Shown piece after piece: positions 1 through 10,395 of a stretch of 49,759 nt of DNA. Both the position numbers and the translations under genes were made by a program. The notes beneath the pieces were generated by a model. It made no database searches. It had not been told where the DNA came from and saw only the letters and a program-made list of their open reading frames with translations. The DNA is from Ophiosphaerella korrae. Its lineage: Eukaryota; Ascomycota; Dothideomycetes; Pleosporales; Phaeosphaeriaceae. Positions within the stretch are counted from its first letter, which is position 1. Every line of letters starts with the position of its first letter. The stretch is from assembly GCA_028456385.1 (NCBI GenBank), contig JALNQF010000308.1, positions 1-49,759 on the forward strand, in the 5' to 3' direction.

Positions 1-1240
1 TAAGTACTATATAGAAATAGTAAGTATAACGAATAGGACTAGAATTAATTAGGACCTAAATAAACTCTAGGTCTAATGTTCTTCCTATCTAAATAGCTCC
101 TTATACTTAGATATTTATTTCCTTACGTAATATAATAGTTAGTAAGTTAGCTATTATAATATAATTTTAAGAAAAATATAGTAGAAAAAAAATAGAATAT
201 TTTAGCCTATTAGAATATTTCTTAAACTTATTTCTATTTAATATAAAGACTATTTCTTTCTTAACTCTTTTTTTACCCTATTTTTAGTAATATTTCGTCC
301 TATCTCCTTTCTATATCTTAAAATATATATTTTTTAGTATTAATCTAATTATTTTTTTACCTTTTTAGCTAGTCTTTATAATAGTAAACTCTTTTTTAGT
401 ATTTTATTTATTAATTAGGAGCTTTTTGTTAGTAACGTTAATAGTATAGCTTTTTTCCTTAATAAACAATTAGAAGCTCCTAATAGAGATATTAATATTA
501 TTTTCAAATAATAATCTTGTATTCGTCTTCCTAGGATTCCTAATTAAATCTCTATTTAGTTATTTTATTTCTCTTAATTTTAACCTAGTAAAATACCTTT
601 CTTTTACTTTGCTAATAGAGGGTAAATAACTGTTTTTTTTTACTAATTTACTTTATAGTATTATTAATAGATATATACTATCTATTAAAGATAGTAGTAA
701 TAGTTAATAGAAGTATATTAGAAGATTAAAGTAGGTTAACTTTAGGTTTAAATTTTAAGAAGTTTATCGTTAGTTATTAAGGATTTAGAAAAGATATAGA
801 AAAAATACGATTAGAAGTTATTTTATCCTTAATAGACTAATAAATTAGTAGTCTATTTAGTAAGTTTATCTTTCGTAATAAAGTTATTACTTTTTTCTAT
901 TTAAATTAACTAAATAAGTAGATAATAAATCTACTATAAAAATTAGGTAATATAATCTCTACTAGCCTACTAAACACTAGATAAAATAAAAATCGAATTT
1001 TATACGCTAATGAAAAAGTTCTATTAGGTTGAATTTTACGAAAAAAAAAGTCCTCTAAACAGTTCAAATCCTAGCTTATATTTGCTTAGTAATCCAAATT
1101 TGTAGTAAGCTAAAATAAAGTCCTAGATATTTTCTTTAAGATTTATGTTTGCTTATATTTTTAGCTATTTTATTCGGAGAGTTATTACTAGTTAAAAACT
1201 ATAACTTTTTTTTAGGCTTTTTTTTCGTGTCACCCTACTG
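1..1240. mobile_element. Right part of a Tc1/mariner-like TIR element (family T), cut by the window edge
   Basis: The right end reads ...CGTGTCACCCTACTG followed by TA. It matches, in the same orientation, 35,950-37,148 of the complete copy and, inverted, the fragment at 49,331-49,759. The empty site is visible in element D near 20,070, where the aligned sequence runs through with a single TA, so this copy is inserted in element A with a TA duplication (1,241-1,242). CAGT termini plus a TA target fit the Tc1/mariner/pogo superfamily. The interior is too RIP-degraded for me to read a transposase. The left end lies outside the window. Confidence 0.75.
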
Positions 1241-1289
1241 TAGTATAACTCTTTTTTTAATCTTGTAAAGTTTTATTTTTATATAATCT

Positions 1290-3900
1290 AATTTTAAACT
1301 AGATCTTTTACTCTTAATATTTCTTTAAACTAACTATACTTTTTCTTCCTCTTTAAATTAAGGTCTCTTTCTATATTTCTTATTATAGTACTTTACTATA
1401 TAATTATATAAGAACTTCGTATCCTATCTTAATTAATTATATATTTCTTTTATTCTATTTAAAAAGTTTTCTCCTTTTAGAGACTAATATTCTATATTTC
1501 TTAGTATCTAGTATATATTAGGATTAAATCTATAGTTTATAAAGAAAAGTAATACTTTTATTACTATATTCTTTATACTATTATATATTAGCTTTACTAT
1601 AGGTAGTAGCTATACCTAATTATTTTAGTTATAGTTAAAGTAGTATCTTAATTATTATTCTACTATCTAGTTAATTTATTCTAACTATCTATCTATCTAT
1701 AGATAGTATAATATTAATATTTAATATATAATTTCTAATTCTACTATTATTATTCTCTAAAGTTTTAATATAAATCTTATCTCTTTATCTATAATAATTT
1801 TATCTAGAATACTATACTAGCTAACTATAGTTATAAAGACCTAGTATATAGTAACTTCTATTTTACTCTTCTCTTTATATAGTCTAAAGTATAAGTTCTT
1901 TATAAGTTTATCTTCTATTATTATAATTCTATTTTACTAAACTCTTAATATAGTATTCTTTAATTAAAGTAGCTTTATAATAAAGTCTATTATAATAACT
2001 CTTTAGAGATACTCTAGTATTTTAAATAGTTATAATATAATATATAGCGCGTATCTATAATACTTGTTTTAGTAATATTCTATATAATCTTATAGTACTT
2101 CTATTACTAGTTATCTTAGTTTTAGTATATAGTAATCTCTTAAAAACCTATCTAGTATTTTCTTAATTCCTTCGTACCTATATACTAGTAGCTTATAGAA
2201 TTATTATATAAATTCTCTTTATATTTTACTTAGAATATATATTTTTCTTTAGGCTTTTACTAGTCTAACTTAGTTCTCTAGCTTTTTTATTTCTTTAGAG
2301 GCTTTTACTATCTTATTTTTAACCTTTTTATATAACTTACTACTTGTTTTTATAAGTATTATAGCTATTTTAAGTTTATTTAGGACTAGATATCTATTTT
2401 TATTCTTAACTAGACCTATACTAGTTATATTTCCTTCTTCTTATAAATATAGTCTTCTACTTAGAATATCTACTAACTAGTTATTTTTTTCTTTTATATT
2501 TATAACTTTAAAATTAAATATTAATAAGTTTTACTACTATCTTATATAGTATTATAATAAGTCCTTATTTATTATAAATTCTATAAGATTCTTATAGTCT
2601 ATATAGACCTTTATTTTATATTTTACTTTTTATAAGTATACTCTCTACTATTTAAATACTTTATAGATTACTAGTATTTCTTTATTATAAATTAGGTAGT
2701 TAAGCTCTACTAGCTTTATTTTCTTAAAGAAGTATTTAACTAGGTATTCTTGTTTTATATTCTAGTCTTCTTGTATTAGTACTATCTTATATACTAAATT
2801 AGATATACCTATCTTTACTATTTCTAGTAAGTCTAAGTTATATATTCTAATAACTAGGTTTTCTATAAACTTCTATTTAATCTAGTTAAATACTTTATTA
2901 TATTCTTAAGTTTATTTAAATAGTATATCCTTTTTTATAAGTCTAGTAAATAGCTATATATACTTAGATTATCTTACTATTAACTTTCTATAAAAGTTTA
3001 CTAGCCTATAAAACTATTATACTTCTTGTAAGTTTTTTAGTATTAGCTATTCCTAGATTAACTTAATCTTACTTAAGTTAATCCTTATCTTTCCTAGTTT
3101 AATAATAAATCTAAGGAAGTCTATTTCTTTTATATAGAACTTACATTTTCTTATCTTAAAAAATAACTTATTTTCTACTAGTCTATCTAGTACCTTGTAT
3201 ATATATTATATATATTCTTACTCTATTTCTTAAAATATAAACATATTCTCTAAGTATATAAATATAAATACGTTTAAGTACTCTCTTAGTACTATATTAC
3301 TTCTTTCTTAAAATATAGCTTGTATATTAATTAATCTAAAGAGAATAACTATATATTTAAATAGTTTATACTATATATAGAATACTATTTTCTATTTATT
3401 ATCTTTCTTAATTCTAATTTAGTAGTAAGTATTCTAGCTATCTAACTTTGTAAAGATTTAAGCCTTTAATAGCTTATCTTATATTTTATTTATATATAGT
3501 AAAGAGTTTTAGTTCTTACTTATAATTACGTTTGTTTTTTAGAAATCTATATAAGGTCTTTTTTTATCTATTCTCTTTTTATCTATATATATAAGTCTAT
3601 ATACTACTATAGATTAGAAGTTTTATATCTATCTTTTCTTTATTATATTTTTAATAAACGCTTACTTAATTTTTAACTATTCTTCTATTTTTCTATAGAC
3701 TAGGCTCTAACCTACGTTTTTTCTTTCTTCTAGGTCTATTACTAAGTCTTATAGCTAGTATTCTAGAAGGTAGTCTTTAGGCTCTATAAGCTATTTTTCC
3801 TATTTTTTATATTTATCTAGGAATTTTCCTTTATATATATTTATATTAGCTTTTAATATATCTTGTTCTAGAGAACTAATTTTCTTTATTCTATAATTAA
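1290..3900 (-). pseudogene. Element A pol remnant: RT, RNase H, integrase
   Basis: Read on the minus strand. The RT catalytic box is visible near 3,243-3,260 as YLEN (canonical YLDD with G-to-A changes). The integrase start motif MDFITKLP is recognisable near 1,965-2,000. The HPQTDGQTER-type motif is near 1,680-1,715 with its Q codon now a stop. Gene order RT then integrase is that of Ty3/gypsy. Frames are full of stops, so no product is expected. Limits are approximate. Confidence 0.75.
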
Positions 3901-4193
3901 TACTTAGGTTAGCTATTTATAACTATAGTATCCCTAAAATTCTAACTTATTTATTATTAATTATTACTACGTCTATAACTATATTCTTAATCTTTAACCT
4001 TTTTAGTTCTAGTATAAAGGGTATTATTTTAAACTTTATAAGTTTCTAGAAAAGTTTTCTTTTACTTATACTTAGTTATTAGAAGTACTTCTTTATAATA
4101 TAATATATTCTTTATTCTTTTATAAACTTCTTTAATATAAAGTTTTTTATAGCCTTATAATCTATTATAATTTATACTTTCTTTCTTTAGAAG

Positions 4194-4458
4194 TGTAAGG
4201 GGTCTAGGGTAGAGAGCTATTAGGGTACGCTTAGCGCTGTCGACGAGCTCTACTAGGCTAAGTAACTAGCGCGTGCTAGCTCTGTCGGCTAGTATATTCC
4301 CCTGTATACAACTTAGTACAACCCTAAGCGAGTTCTAAGCGAGTACGAAGAACTTTAAGCGATAATAACTAGTATATATATTGTATACTACTACAATAGC
4401 TTAACTAGCTATTAGCCCCTTTTTGTTAGGATTAGCTTAGTAGTATACTATCTTTATA
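4194..4458. mobile_element. Solo LTR of family 3 (265 bp) inserted in element A
   Basis: Starts TGTAAGGGG, ends TCTTTATA, and is flanked by perfect 5-bp duplications AGAAG (4,189-4,193 and 4,459-4,463). The aligned stretch of element D near 23,430 lacks it. A second copy (264 bp) is at 40,274-40,537. This copy keeps many CA/TG/CG steps and is visibly less RIP-mutated than its surroundings. Confidence 0.88.
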
Positions 4459-4740
4459 AGAAGATACTTATTTCTATAATATATAAGCTTATTATACCTT
4501 CTAGCTTCTTTTACTTAAGCTATTTTATAAATTCTCTACCTTATTAAGGCTATAGCCTTACTTATTCTTTCTAATCTTTATACTTTAGGTATTTATTATT
4601 TATATATTTATACTATATTTTTCCTAGAATATATTCTTTAGATAACTTCTTTCTTAGTTGTATAGCTATATATCCTTTATTAAGTATTTTACTTATTTTC
4701 TAACTTTTAGTATCTTTAGCTTTATTAGATAAGTTATATA

Positions 4741-4806
4741 ATTAGATACTTAATACGTAATTAGATACTTAATACGTAATTAGATACTTAATACGTAATT
4801 AGATAC
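4741..4806. repeat. Tandem repeat, 19-bp unit, three full copies plus a partial
   Basis: Three identical units of attagatacttaatacgta occupy 4,741-4,797, followed by a partial fourth ending in attagatac. The following bases cgattatatatataatcg form a short palindrome. Confidence 0.9.
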
Positions 4807-5156
4807 GCGATTATATATATAATCGCTAAGTTACTTACTTTACTATAGCTAAAAGGATTATAGCTTTAACTTTTACGTATAAATAATCTTATATATAAAG
4901 AGATAGACTATATTAGTATAACTAATATAATAAAGAAACTAGCACCTTAATAGAAGAGATATTAAGGATCTAGCTTGCTACTATCTTTAGAGACCTAGCT
5001 AAGACTACTATATTGTAAATATATTAATAGAGCGTAAGGCTAGAGATAAATAGTAGGATTAATCTACTTAGTTTATACCTAGTACTTTTAAGTTATAGGT
5101 AACTAACTAAAAAAGATCTTTTCTAAAAGCCTTAGTATCTCTCTCTAATAATACCC
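4741..5156. mobile_element. Insertion of about 416 bp with a 19-bp tandem-repeat tail (SINE-like?)
   Basis: Alignment by eye of element A with D (near 23,700) shows extra sequence between two TTATATA direct repeats (4,734-4,740 and 5,157-5,163). One end is a run of 19-bp repeats (attagatacttaatacgta). No terminal inverted repeats and no TG..CA ends are visible. A repetitive tail plus a direct repeat longer than 5 bp fits a SINE or LINE fragment read from the minus strand, but no pol III boxes can be recognised after RIP. Confidence 0.45.
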
Positions 5157-5899
5157 TTATATAGCTATTACAAAAAAGCCTTTTTATTAAACTACTATAA
5201 CTTCTTTTCAATCTAATAAGCTTTAATTACTTTTATATATTTATATCTTTTTCTTCTTACTAGCTAAGTATAGTTCTTTACTTTAGGTTCTCTATATATA
5301 AAGTAATTTATATTTAGGTATAATACTTATACTATTTTTAAATACGCTAGGTATTTTAGATTTATTTTTTCTTTATCTCTTTTCTAGTATTTATCTATAC
5401 TATATCTTTTCTTTACTAGGATATAGTATACTACTAGTATACTTAGTATATAGGCTTTATTAATCTATTACGTCTTTTTTATAAAGTACTACTACTCTCT
5501 CTATATAAGTATTCTTCTTACTATAACTATATATTACTCTATTTAATATTAGAATATTATAAATTTTAATACCTTAAGATTACGTATTTTCTAGTCTTTA
5601 TATACTTCCTCTATACTTATAAGTAGTAAGTATTTTTAAATAAATTACTCTTATATAATAAGTTTCTATATACTACCTATACTATAGCTATTATAGTTAT
5701 ATATATCTAGCTAGGTATACTTTATACCTTTTATATTAATTTCTCTTTTATTACTTTATAGTTCTTTAGAAGTAATTATAGTAGTTTTCTTATCTTTTAT
5801 AAGTTTTTTAGTAAAGATTAATAAGGTCTAGGATTTTTTCTCTTTTACGTTTTCTATTAGTAGGTCTATTATATTTATTATCTCTTTAAGCTATACTTA

Positions 5900-7120
5900 G
5901 GTTCTTTCTTTTATTACTACTACTCTATTCTTTTATATAAACTATCTTATATTTTAGTTACTAGAAAAGTATATATAGTAGTTATTATTATAATAAAAGG
6001 TCTAATTAAGTATTATATACTATAATTCTCTATTTACTACTACTTTTTCTTAAGACTTAGCCTATACTTTTAGTTATTTTTAACTAAAATTTCTTTTCTT
6101 TTTTAAGATTCTTACTTCTATAGTTTTTTATAAAGTGTTCTAGTTTTCTATATTTATAATATACTATATCTTTTTTCTTTAATTAGTAGTCTTTTATATA
6201 GTACCCTCTCTTACTATAATTATAGTACGTAAAGTCTTTATTCTTCTTCTTCTTTTTATTTTTATTAGTATTAAGAATTATAGAGTTTCCTTTATTATAG
6301 TTTCTAGGTTGTCTCTTATATTTATTTATTTTCTATTCCTAAAGATTATTATTTACTTATATTACTTATTACTTTAGGGCTTTAAGTATTATTTGTTTTT
6401 TAATCTAGATTAGTTTATATTAGATATTTAACTTTAGTCTTTGTTTAAACTATAAGATATACTCTAGGATACTCTTAAGTTATTTAAGCTTTTCTAGCTT
6501 TTTTTTTACTTATCTAGTAATATCTATATCTTTAAATACTACTTTTATTTATTTTATAAAGTATTTATAACTTCTAAAAAAAGCTTTTATTTTATCTTTC
6601 TATAATCTTATAAATTATAATATATAATTTATCTAGTAAAGTTTAAACTATCTTATTATATATTCTTTTAAGAATATTCTAATATACTCTACTTTCTTCT
6701 CTTCTTTATTAAAGTAAGGTACTTATATATTTATCTAGAGTTATACTAAAGCTAAAAAAGGTCTTAGTTTTTTCTTTATTAAACTTTTTAAGTACTAAGA
6801 TTTTAGGTAGTTTCTTTATTATACTAAGTTCTAGTCTCTAAGTAATTTATTCTATCTAGTTCTATTTTACTATAATAGCCTTAATTTAATCTTTATTTTA
6901 CTTAACGTAGTTCTTTAGTTCTTTATTCTATATAGTTAGAGCTATAATTAATAGTTATATACTCTCTTTATTTATAATTAGGTTATTTAAGTTTAACTTA
7001 ACTACTCTCTAGTTAGTTCTATCTAACTTATAACTACTTAGAAGTACTTTACCTCTCTTTTTAAGTATACTTTCTACTATTATATTAGCTTAGACTATAT
7101 ACTACTTACGCTTTACTTCT
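5900..7120 (-). pseudogene. Element A gag remnant with CCHC zinc knuckle
   Basis: Minus-strand reading near 6,186-6,228 shows a CX2CX4HX4C knuckle in which the Cys codons have become Tyr (TGY to TAY), as expected from RIP. It sits just downstream of the 5' LTR (7,144-7,580), as gag should. Limits are approximate and no intact frame remains. Confidence 0.65.
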
Positions 7121-7143
7121 TTTAATAACTAAGATTAGTAAAG

Positions 7144-7580
7144 TATAATAGAGTTACCTATTATTAACTATAAGTAGTCTCTAAGAAGAAGTATAGTAGA
7201 TTAAATATTAATAGCTAAAGTACGTATTATAATTAAGTTTTAAACTAGTAAATAATAGAATAATTTTTATAATATTAATATATTGTTACTTTTAGTTAGA
7301 GATTAGATTACTAATACTATCTTAATAATACGTATTTATTACTACCTATATACTTTTATTCTTAGTATAATCTATAATATAATTTTATAGATTACTAAGA
7401 TATTATATATAACTATAAATTACTAATCGATTATTTGTAACTATAGATTACCTATATTACGTATCCTAATTATAGGTTATTTTCTAATCTAGGTTATTAC
7501 CTTACTTATCTTATACTTTATTAGTACTTAAGTTAGGACTAATTAGTTCTATCTTAGTTTCTCTTGTTATATCTATAATA
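7144..7580 (-). repeat. Element A 5' LTR (family 1)
   Basis: 437 bp. On the plus strand it starts TATAATAG (TGTAATAG before RIP) and ends CTATAATA (originally ending ACA). It aligns along its length with the D LTRs. The next 5 bp, TATAG, are the candidate target duplication. Confidence 0.85.
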
Positions 7581-7729
7581 TATAGTTTAACGTAGTTATT
7601 ATATATATATAGCCTAGCGCTATTTCTATAGTATTTTTAGCTAATCTTACTATAGTATCCTTAGCTAACCTATAGTTAGATAATATACTAATACTTCCTA
7701 AGCTTGTATCTCGTAATACCTAGTCTACT
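7581..7729. other. AT-rich flank between element A and the gene island
   Basis: No gene. Bases 7,588-7,650 start TAACGTAGTT and contain TTTCTATAGTA, resembling the left end of MITE-1 (9,667 onward), so this may be a decayed MITE-1 end. The left arm of the island-flanking inverted repeat (about 7,626-7,688) lies here. Confidence 0.35.
7626..7688 (+). repeat. Left arm of inverted repeat flanking the gene island
   Basis: The stretch tatagtatccttagctaacc followed by tatagttagataatat (7,651-7,686) is matched by the reverse complement of 9,605-9,645 with only a few differences. A partial tandem copy (ctatagtatttttagctaatc) precedes it. Confidence 0.6.
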
Positions 7730-7944
7730 TTGCCTAGCAGTTGCCTAACGTGGCTTAGCTATGGCCGACCCCACTTATTTCCATGGCTGGGTGACATGCC
7801 GCCTCGGCGGCCACCATCGGGCCTATGCTTACCCGTGCCTAGCATCTCGTCCCTTACGGGTTTTCTCGCTTGCACTTGGAAGAATCCTCCATCTATTGAG
7901 TTCCCCTTCTACACTCGAGTGCAGCATGCCACTGCGAAGCTTCG
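7730..7944 (+). promoter_or_regulatory. GC-rich 5' flank / putative promoter and leader of the glycosyltransferase gene
   Basis: The base composition switches sharply from RIP-type DNA to balanced GC here. No clear TATA or CCAAT box is seen. ATGs occur upstream of the chosen start (for example 7,761 and 7,926), in other frames. The frame of the start is closed by TGA at 7,897-7,899. Transcription therefore probably starts late in this segment, or the leader carries upstream ORFs. Confidence 0.45.
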
Positions 7945-9303
7945 ATGACAGCACTAATGCGCCGCTTACGGGCCCTTCGCCGTCGCTCGGTCAAGCAGGT
8001 GCTCATCCTTGCTTTCGTGCTATTCAACATCTTCGACATCACCCGGATACTGCGCTGCCTTTCAGGCCTTACGATTGAGCCGGTTGCTCGACGACCAGAA
8101 CGGGTGTACATCGCCAGTCTACATTGGAACAACGAGCGTATCCTGCGAAGTCACTGGAATGATGCCGTAGTAGCTTTGGCCAATGCTCTTGGTCGAGACA
8201 ACGTCTTCGTCACCGTATACGAAAGTGGGAGTTGGGATAACAGCAAAGGCGCCTTGAGAGAACTGGACATGGCGTTAGAAGCACATAAGATCAGGCGAAA
8301 TATCACTTTGTCAGAGACGACCCATCTAGATGAGATATCCGCAGTGAATAAGGGTCCTGGCTGGGTCGATACACCTAGGGGAAGGAGAGAGCTTAGGCGA
8401 ATACCATATCTTTCTCGACTTCGTAATTGGACCTTGGAACCTTTGCAAGAGCTCGTTCGGCAAGGGCAGAAATTCGATAAGGTCCTCTTCTTGAACGACG
8501 TCGTATTTAGTGTATGTTTCTGGAATCTTTCTCCGTTCGAAACGACTTTAGTAGCTGACGAAACTGTAGACCGAGGACGTCTTTCGATTGCTTAGTACAA
8601 ATAACGGAGATTTTGCAGCCGCTTGTTCACTAGACTTTAGTCGGCCTCCACAGTTTTATGACACGTTTGCGCTCCGGGATGCTGAAGGTCATGAGGCGCT
8701 TACGCAGACGTGGCCTTATTTTCGTGCGAGGGAGTCTCGACGAGCAATTTTAGCAAATCGTCCAGCGCCAGTGGCTAGTTGCTGGAACGGTATAGGTAAG
8801 TTCAAAATATTCGTAGTGGGTTATGCAATTTCTGTTTCCTCTTATCTACTTCGCTGCCATTGGCTGACTCAACATGTTCAAACGCAGTTGCCATGCCTGC
8901 TGAACCTTTTGTTTCGAAACCTTCACTGCGCTTTCGGGGCATTTCGGATTCTCTTGCGACGTTGCACCTTGAGGGATCTGAATGTTGCCTCATACACATA
9001 GACAATCCTCTCCGCGCGGAGAAGCGAACATACGTAAACCCACAGGTGCGGGTCGGCTATAGTGCCGAGGCATACAATACCGTACATTCACAAAAGTTCC
9101 TGCTATCCTCTTGGCAAATTCTCCAAGCCTTGTGGGAAAACCGCATTCGACGATGGGTTACATCGCCTTGGCTAAAAGAGTGGAGAGTGCAGAGAAGAGT
9201 TGATAAATGGAGAAGTATAAGTAAAAAGAATGAAGAAGCTGGAGAGATATGCCTTATTAACGAAATGCAAGTACTCGTCGAGAACGGATGGGCTCATGTT
9301 TAG
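7945..9303 (+). CDS. CAP59/CMT1-family mannosyltransferase-like protein, 402 aa, three exons
   Basis: Exons 7,945-8,511, 8,570-8,795 and 8,888-9,303 join in frame to 402 codons plus TAG. Residues 1-15 are Arg-rich and 16-33 hydrophobic (VLILAFVLFNIFDI), giving a type II signal-anchor topology typical of Golgi glycosyltransferases. The lumenal part has the family landmarks: SLHWNNERILRSHW, VYESGSWDNSKGALRELD, FLNDVVFS joined across intron 1 to TEDV, AAACSLDFSRPPQFYDTFALR, CWNGI (260-264), HLEGSECCLIH and the C-terminal NEMQVLVENGWAHV, so both ends look complete. Known of the family: Cryptococcus CMT1 is an alpha-1,3-mannosyltransferase and CAP59 is needed for capsule export; in ascomycetes roles are largely unknown. 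The start is the first ATG after an in-frame TGA (7,897); Met5 (7,957) is an alternative. It is a lone gene among dead transposons, without RIP-type stops. Acceptor specificity cannot be told. Confidence 0.88.
8512..8569 (+). other. Intron 1 (58 bp, phase 0)
   Basis: Donor GTATGT, branch site GCTGAC (CTGAC at 8,555-8,559), acceptor TGTAG. Splicing at this acceptor joins FLNDVVFS to TEDV, the family sequence. A later AG at 8,594-8,595 would break the frame. Confidence 0.92.
8796..8887 (+). other. Intron 2 (92 bp, phase 1)
   Basis: Donor GTAAGT, branch site GGCTGAC (CTGAC at 8,864-8,868, about 20 nt from the acceptor), acceptor CGCAG. Joining completes the split Val codon and gives CWNGIVAMPAEP, as in the family. 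Confidence 0.92.
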
Positions 9304-9660
9304 ATGGCCGATATGCCGAACAGATCATATTGACCGATCAAGCTCAGTCCTGATTGGGTAAGGCCGTGTTTGGTGCGCGCGTTGGAGAGGCTAGTAGAAC
9401 CTCTAACACGGTCGCGGAGGTGTATTGGAGTTGGAGTTGGGCTTGTGTTTGGTGATCCGGCAGGTATTCGTCGCATTAGTGTAGAGGTTTGTTAGAGCTA
9501 GGTGCGCCACCTAATTTTACACCCCTACAAGTAACAAAGTGACTCTACCTATACCTTTTTAAGGCTATATTAAAGCTACTAACAGCATTGCACCTCTAAG
9601 CTACATATTATCTAACTATAGGTTTACTAAGAATACTATAGGCCTAACTAAGAAGAGGCA
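9304..9660. other. 3' flank of the gene, non-coding
   Basis: About 9,304-9,530 keeps balanced GC with CA/TG present, then composition falls to RIP type. No ORF and no canonical AATAAA are seen. A 12-bp imperfect inverted pair (AACCTCTAACAC at 9,398-9,409 and GTGTAGAGGTT at 9,479-9,489) encloses a GTTGGAGTTGGAGTTGG run. Function unknown. Confidence 0.4.
9605..9650 (-). repeat. Right arm of inverted repeat flanking the gene island
   Basis: The reverse complement of attatctaactataggttta and neighbouring bases matches 7,651-7,686 with few differences. See the left arm. Confidence 0.6.
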
Positions 9661-9668
9661 CTATAATA

Positions 9669-10102
9669 ACGTAGTTTATAAGTAAGCTGCGCGTATAAGC
9701 GAGCTGCGCGCCCTAAAATATACCTAAAATCTAGATTTCTATAGTAAAATATCTTTACTATAACTTAATTAAATAAGCTAAAATATAAGATATAGCCTTA
9801 TATAACTATTTTAAGATAAATACTAGATTTTAAAAAAGATATATAAAGTATAGAGTAAGTTACTAAAAATTAGAGGCTAAAATTAGGCTAATAAATAAAA
9901 AAGTAAAATATCTTTAGAATATCTAGGTTATATACTATAAGAATCTAAAACTAGCTTCTATATAAGTAGTAAAGGGTATACCTATAATTATAGGATATAT
10001 TATAAAGTTATAGTAAAGATATTTTATTATAGTAATCTAGATTTTAGGTATATTTTAGGGCGCGTAGCTTAATTATACGCGTAGCTTACTTATAAACTAC
10101 GT
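9669..10102. mobile_element. MITE-1, complete copy (434 bp)
   Basis: Terminal inverted repeats ACGTAGTTTATAAGTAAGCT...AGCTTACTTATAAACTACGT, with a subterminal GCGCG-rich stretch, extending about 75 bp at each end. It is flanked by TA (9,667-9,668 and 10,103-10,104). No coding capacity. A second copy lies inverted and split at 18,371-26,172. TA target plus TIRs suggest mobilisation by a Tc1/mariner-type transposase, though its termini differ from family T. Confidence 0.88.
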
Positions 10103-10104
10103 TA

Positions 10105-10390
10105 CTATAAAAATTTACTAAAGTAGCTAAAAGCTAGTAGGGGCTTTAATTTTAGCTACTAATTAAACCTAAATATACTAATAATAAAGCGTACTAAGTA
10201 AGTAGTAATATTAGACTATCTTGTATATAAAACCTACTATAACTCTATATTAGTATATCTACTAGTATTAAATACTAGCTAGAGCCTAATTACTACTTAA
10301 TTTACTACTCTTAAAATAGCTTATACGTTACGTATACTACTTACTTAGCTTACGCCTAGTTAAATTAACTCTTAGTATTCTTTTAATATC
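10105..10390. other. AT-rich RIP-type DNA, no gene seen
   Basis: Lies between MITE-1 and the B LTR. No recognisable family, no ORF. Confidence 0.5.
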
Positions 10391-10395
10391 TTAAC

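Larger units (their letters stand above)
1243..7580 (-). mobile_element. Element A: Ty3/gypsy chromovirus of family 1, RIP-degraded, 3' end missing
   Basis: Colinear with element D: minus-strand order LTR (7,144-7,580), gag, protease, reverse transcriptase, RNase H, integrase. It is interrupted by a solo LTR (4,194-4,458) and by an insertion of about 416 bp (4,741-5,156). Its 3' end, including the 3' LTR, lies beyond the TIR element at 1-1,240. All frames carry many TAA/TAG stops where CAA/CAG/TGG would be expected, so it is dead. TATAG at 7,581-7,585 is the candidate outer target duplication; its partner is outside the window. Confidence 0.85.

Noticed and set aside
1..7580. Mitochondrial or organelle DNA because of the extreme AT content
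   Set aside because: Gypsy elements with LTRs, TA-biased transitions and a spliceosomal-intron gene show nuclear RIP-mutated DNA.
7730..8132. Open frames at 7,730-7,948, 7,761-8,078 and (minus) 7,893-8,132
   Set aside because: They overlap the 5' flank and exon 1 of the glycosyltransferase in other frames and show no family features.
8594..8595. Alternative intron 1 acceptor at 8,594-8,595
   Set aside because: It breaks the reading frame and loses the conserved TEDV..LLSTN stretch; the acceptor ending at 8,569 keeps both.
8588..9001. Reading 8,588-9,001 and 8,860-9,303 as separate genes
   Set aside because: They are exons 2 and 3 of one gene; canonical splice and branch sites join them in frame with exon 1.
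8802..9005. Minus-strand open frame at 8,802-9,005
   Set aside because: Antisense shadow of intron 2 and exon 3.
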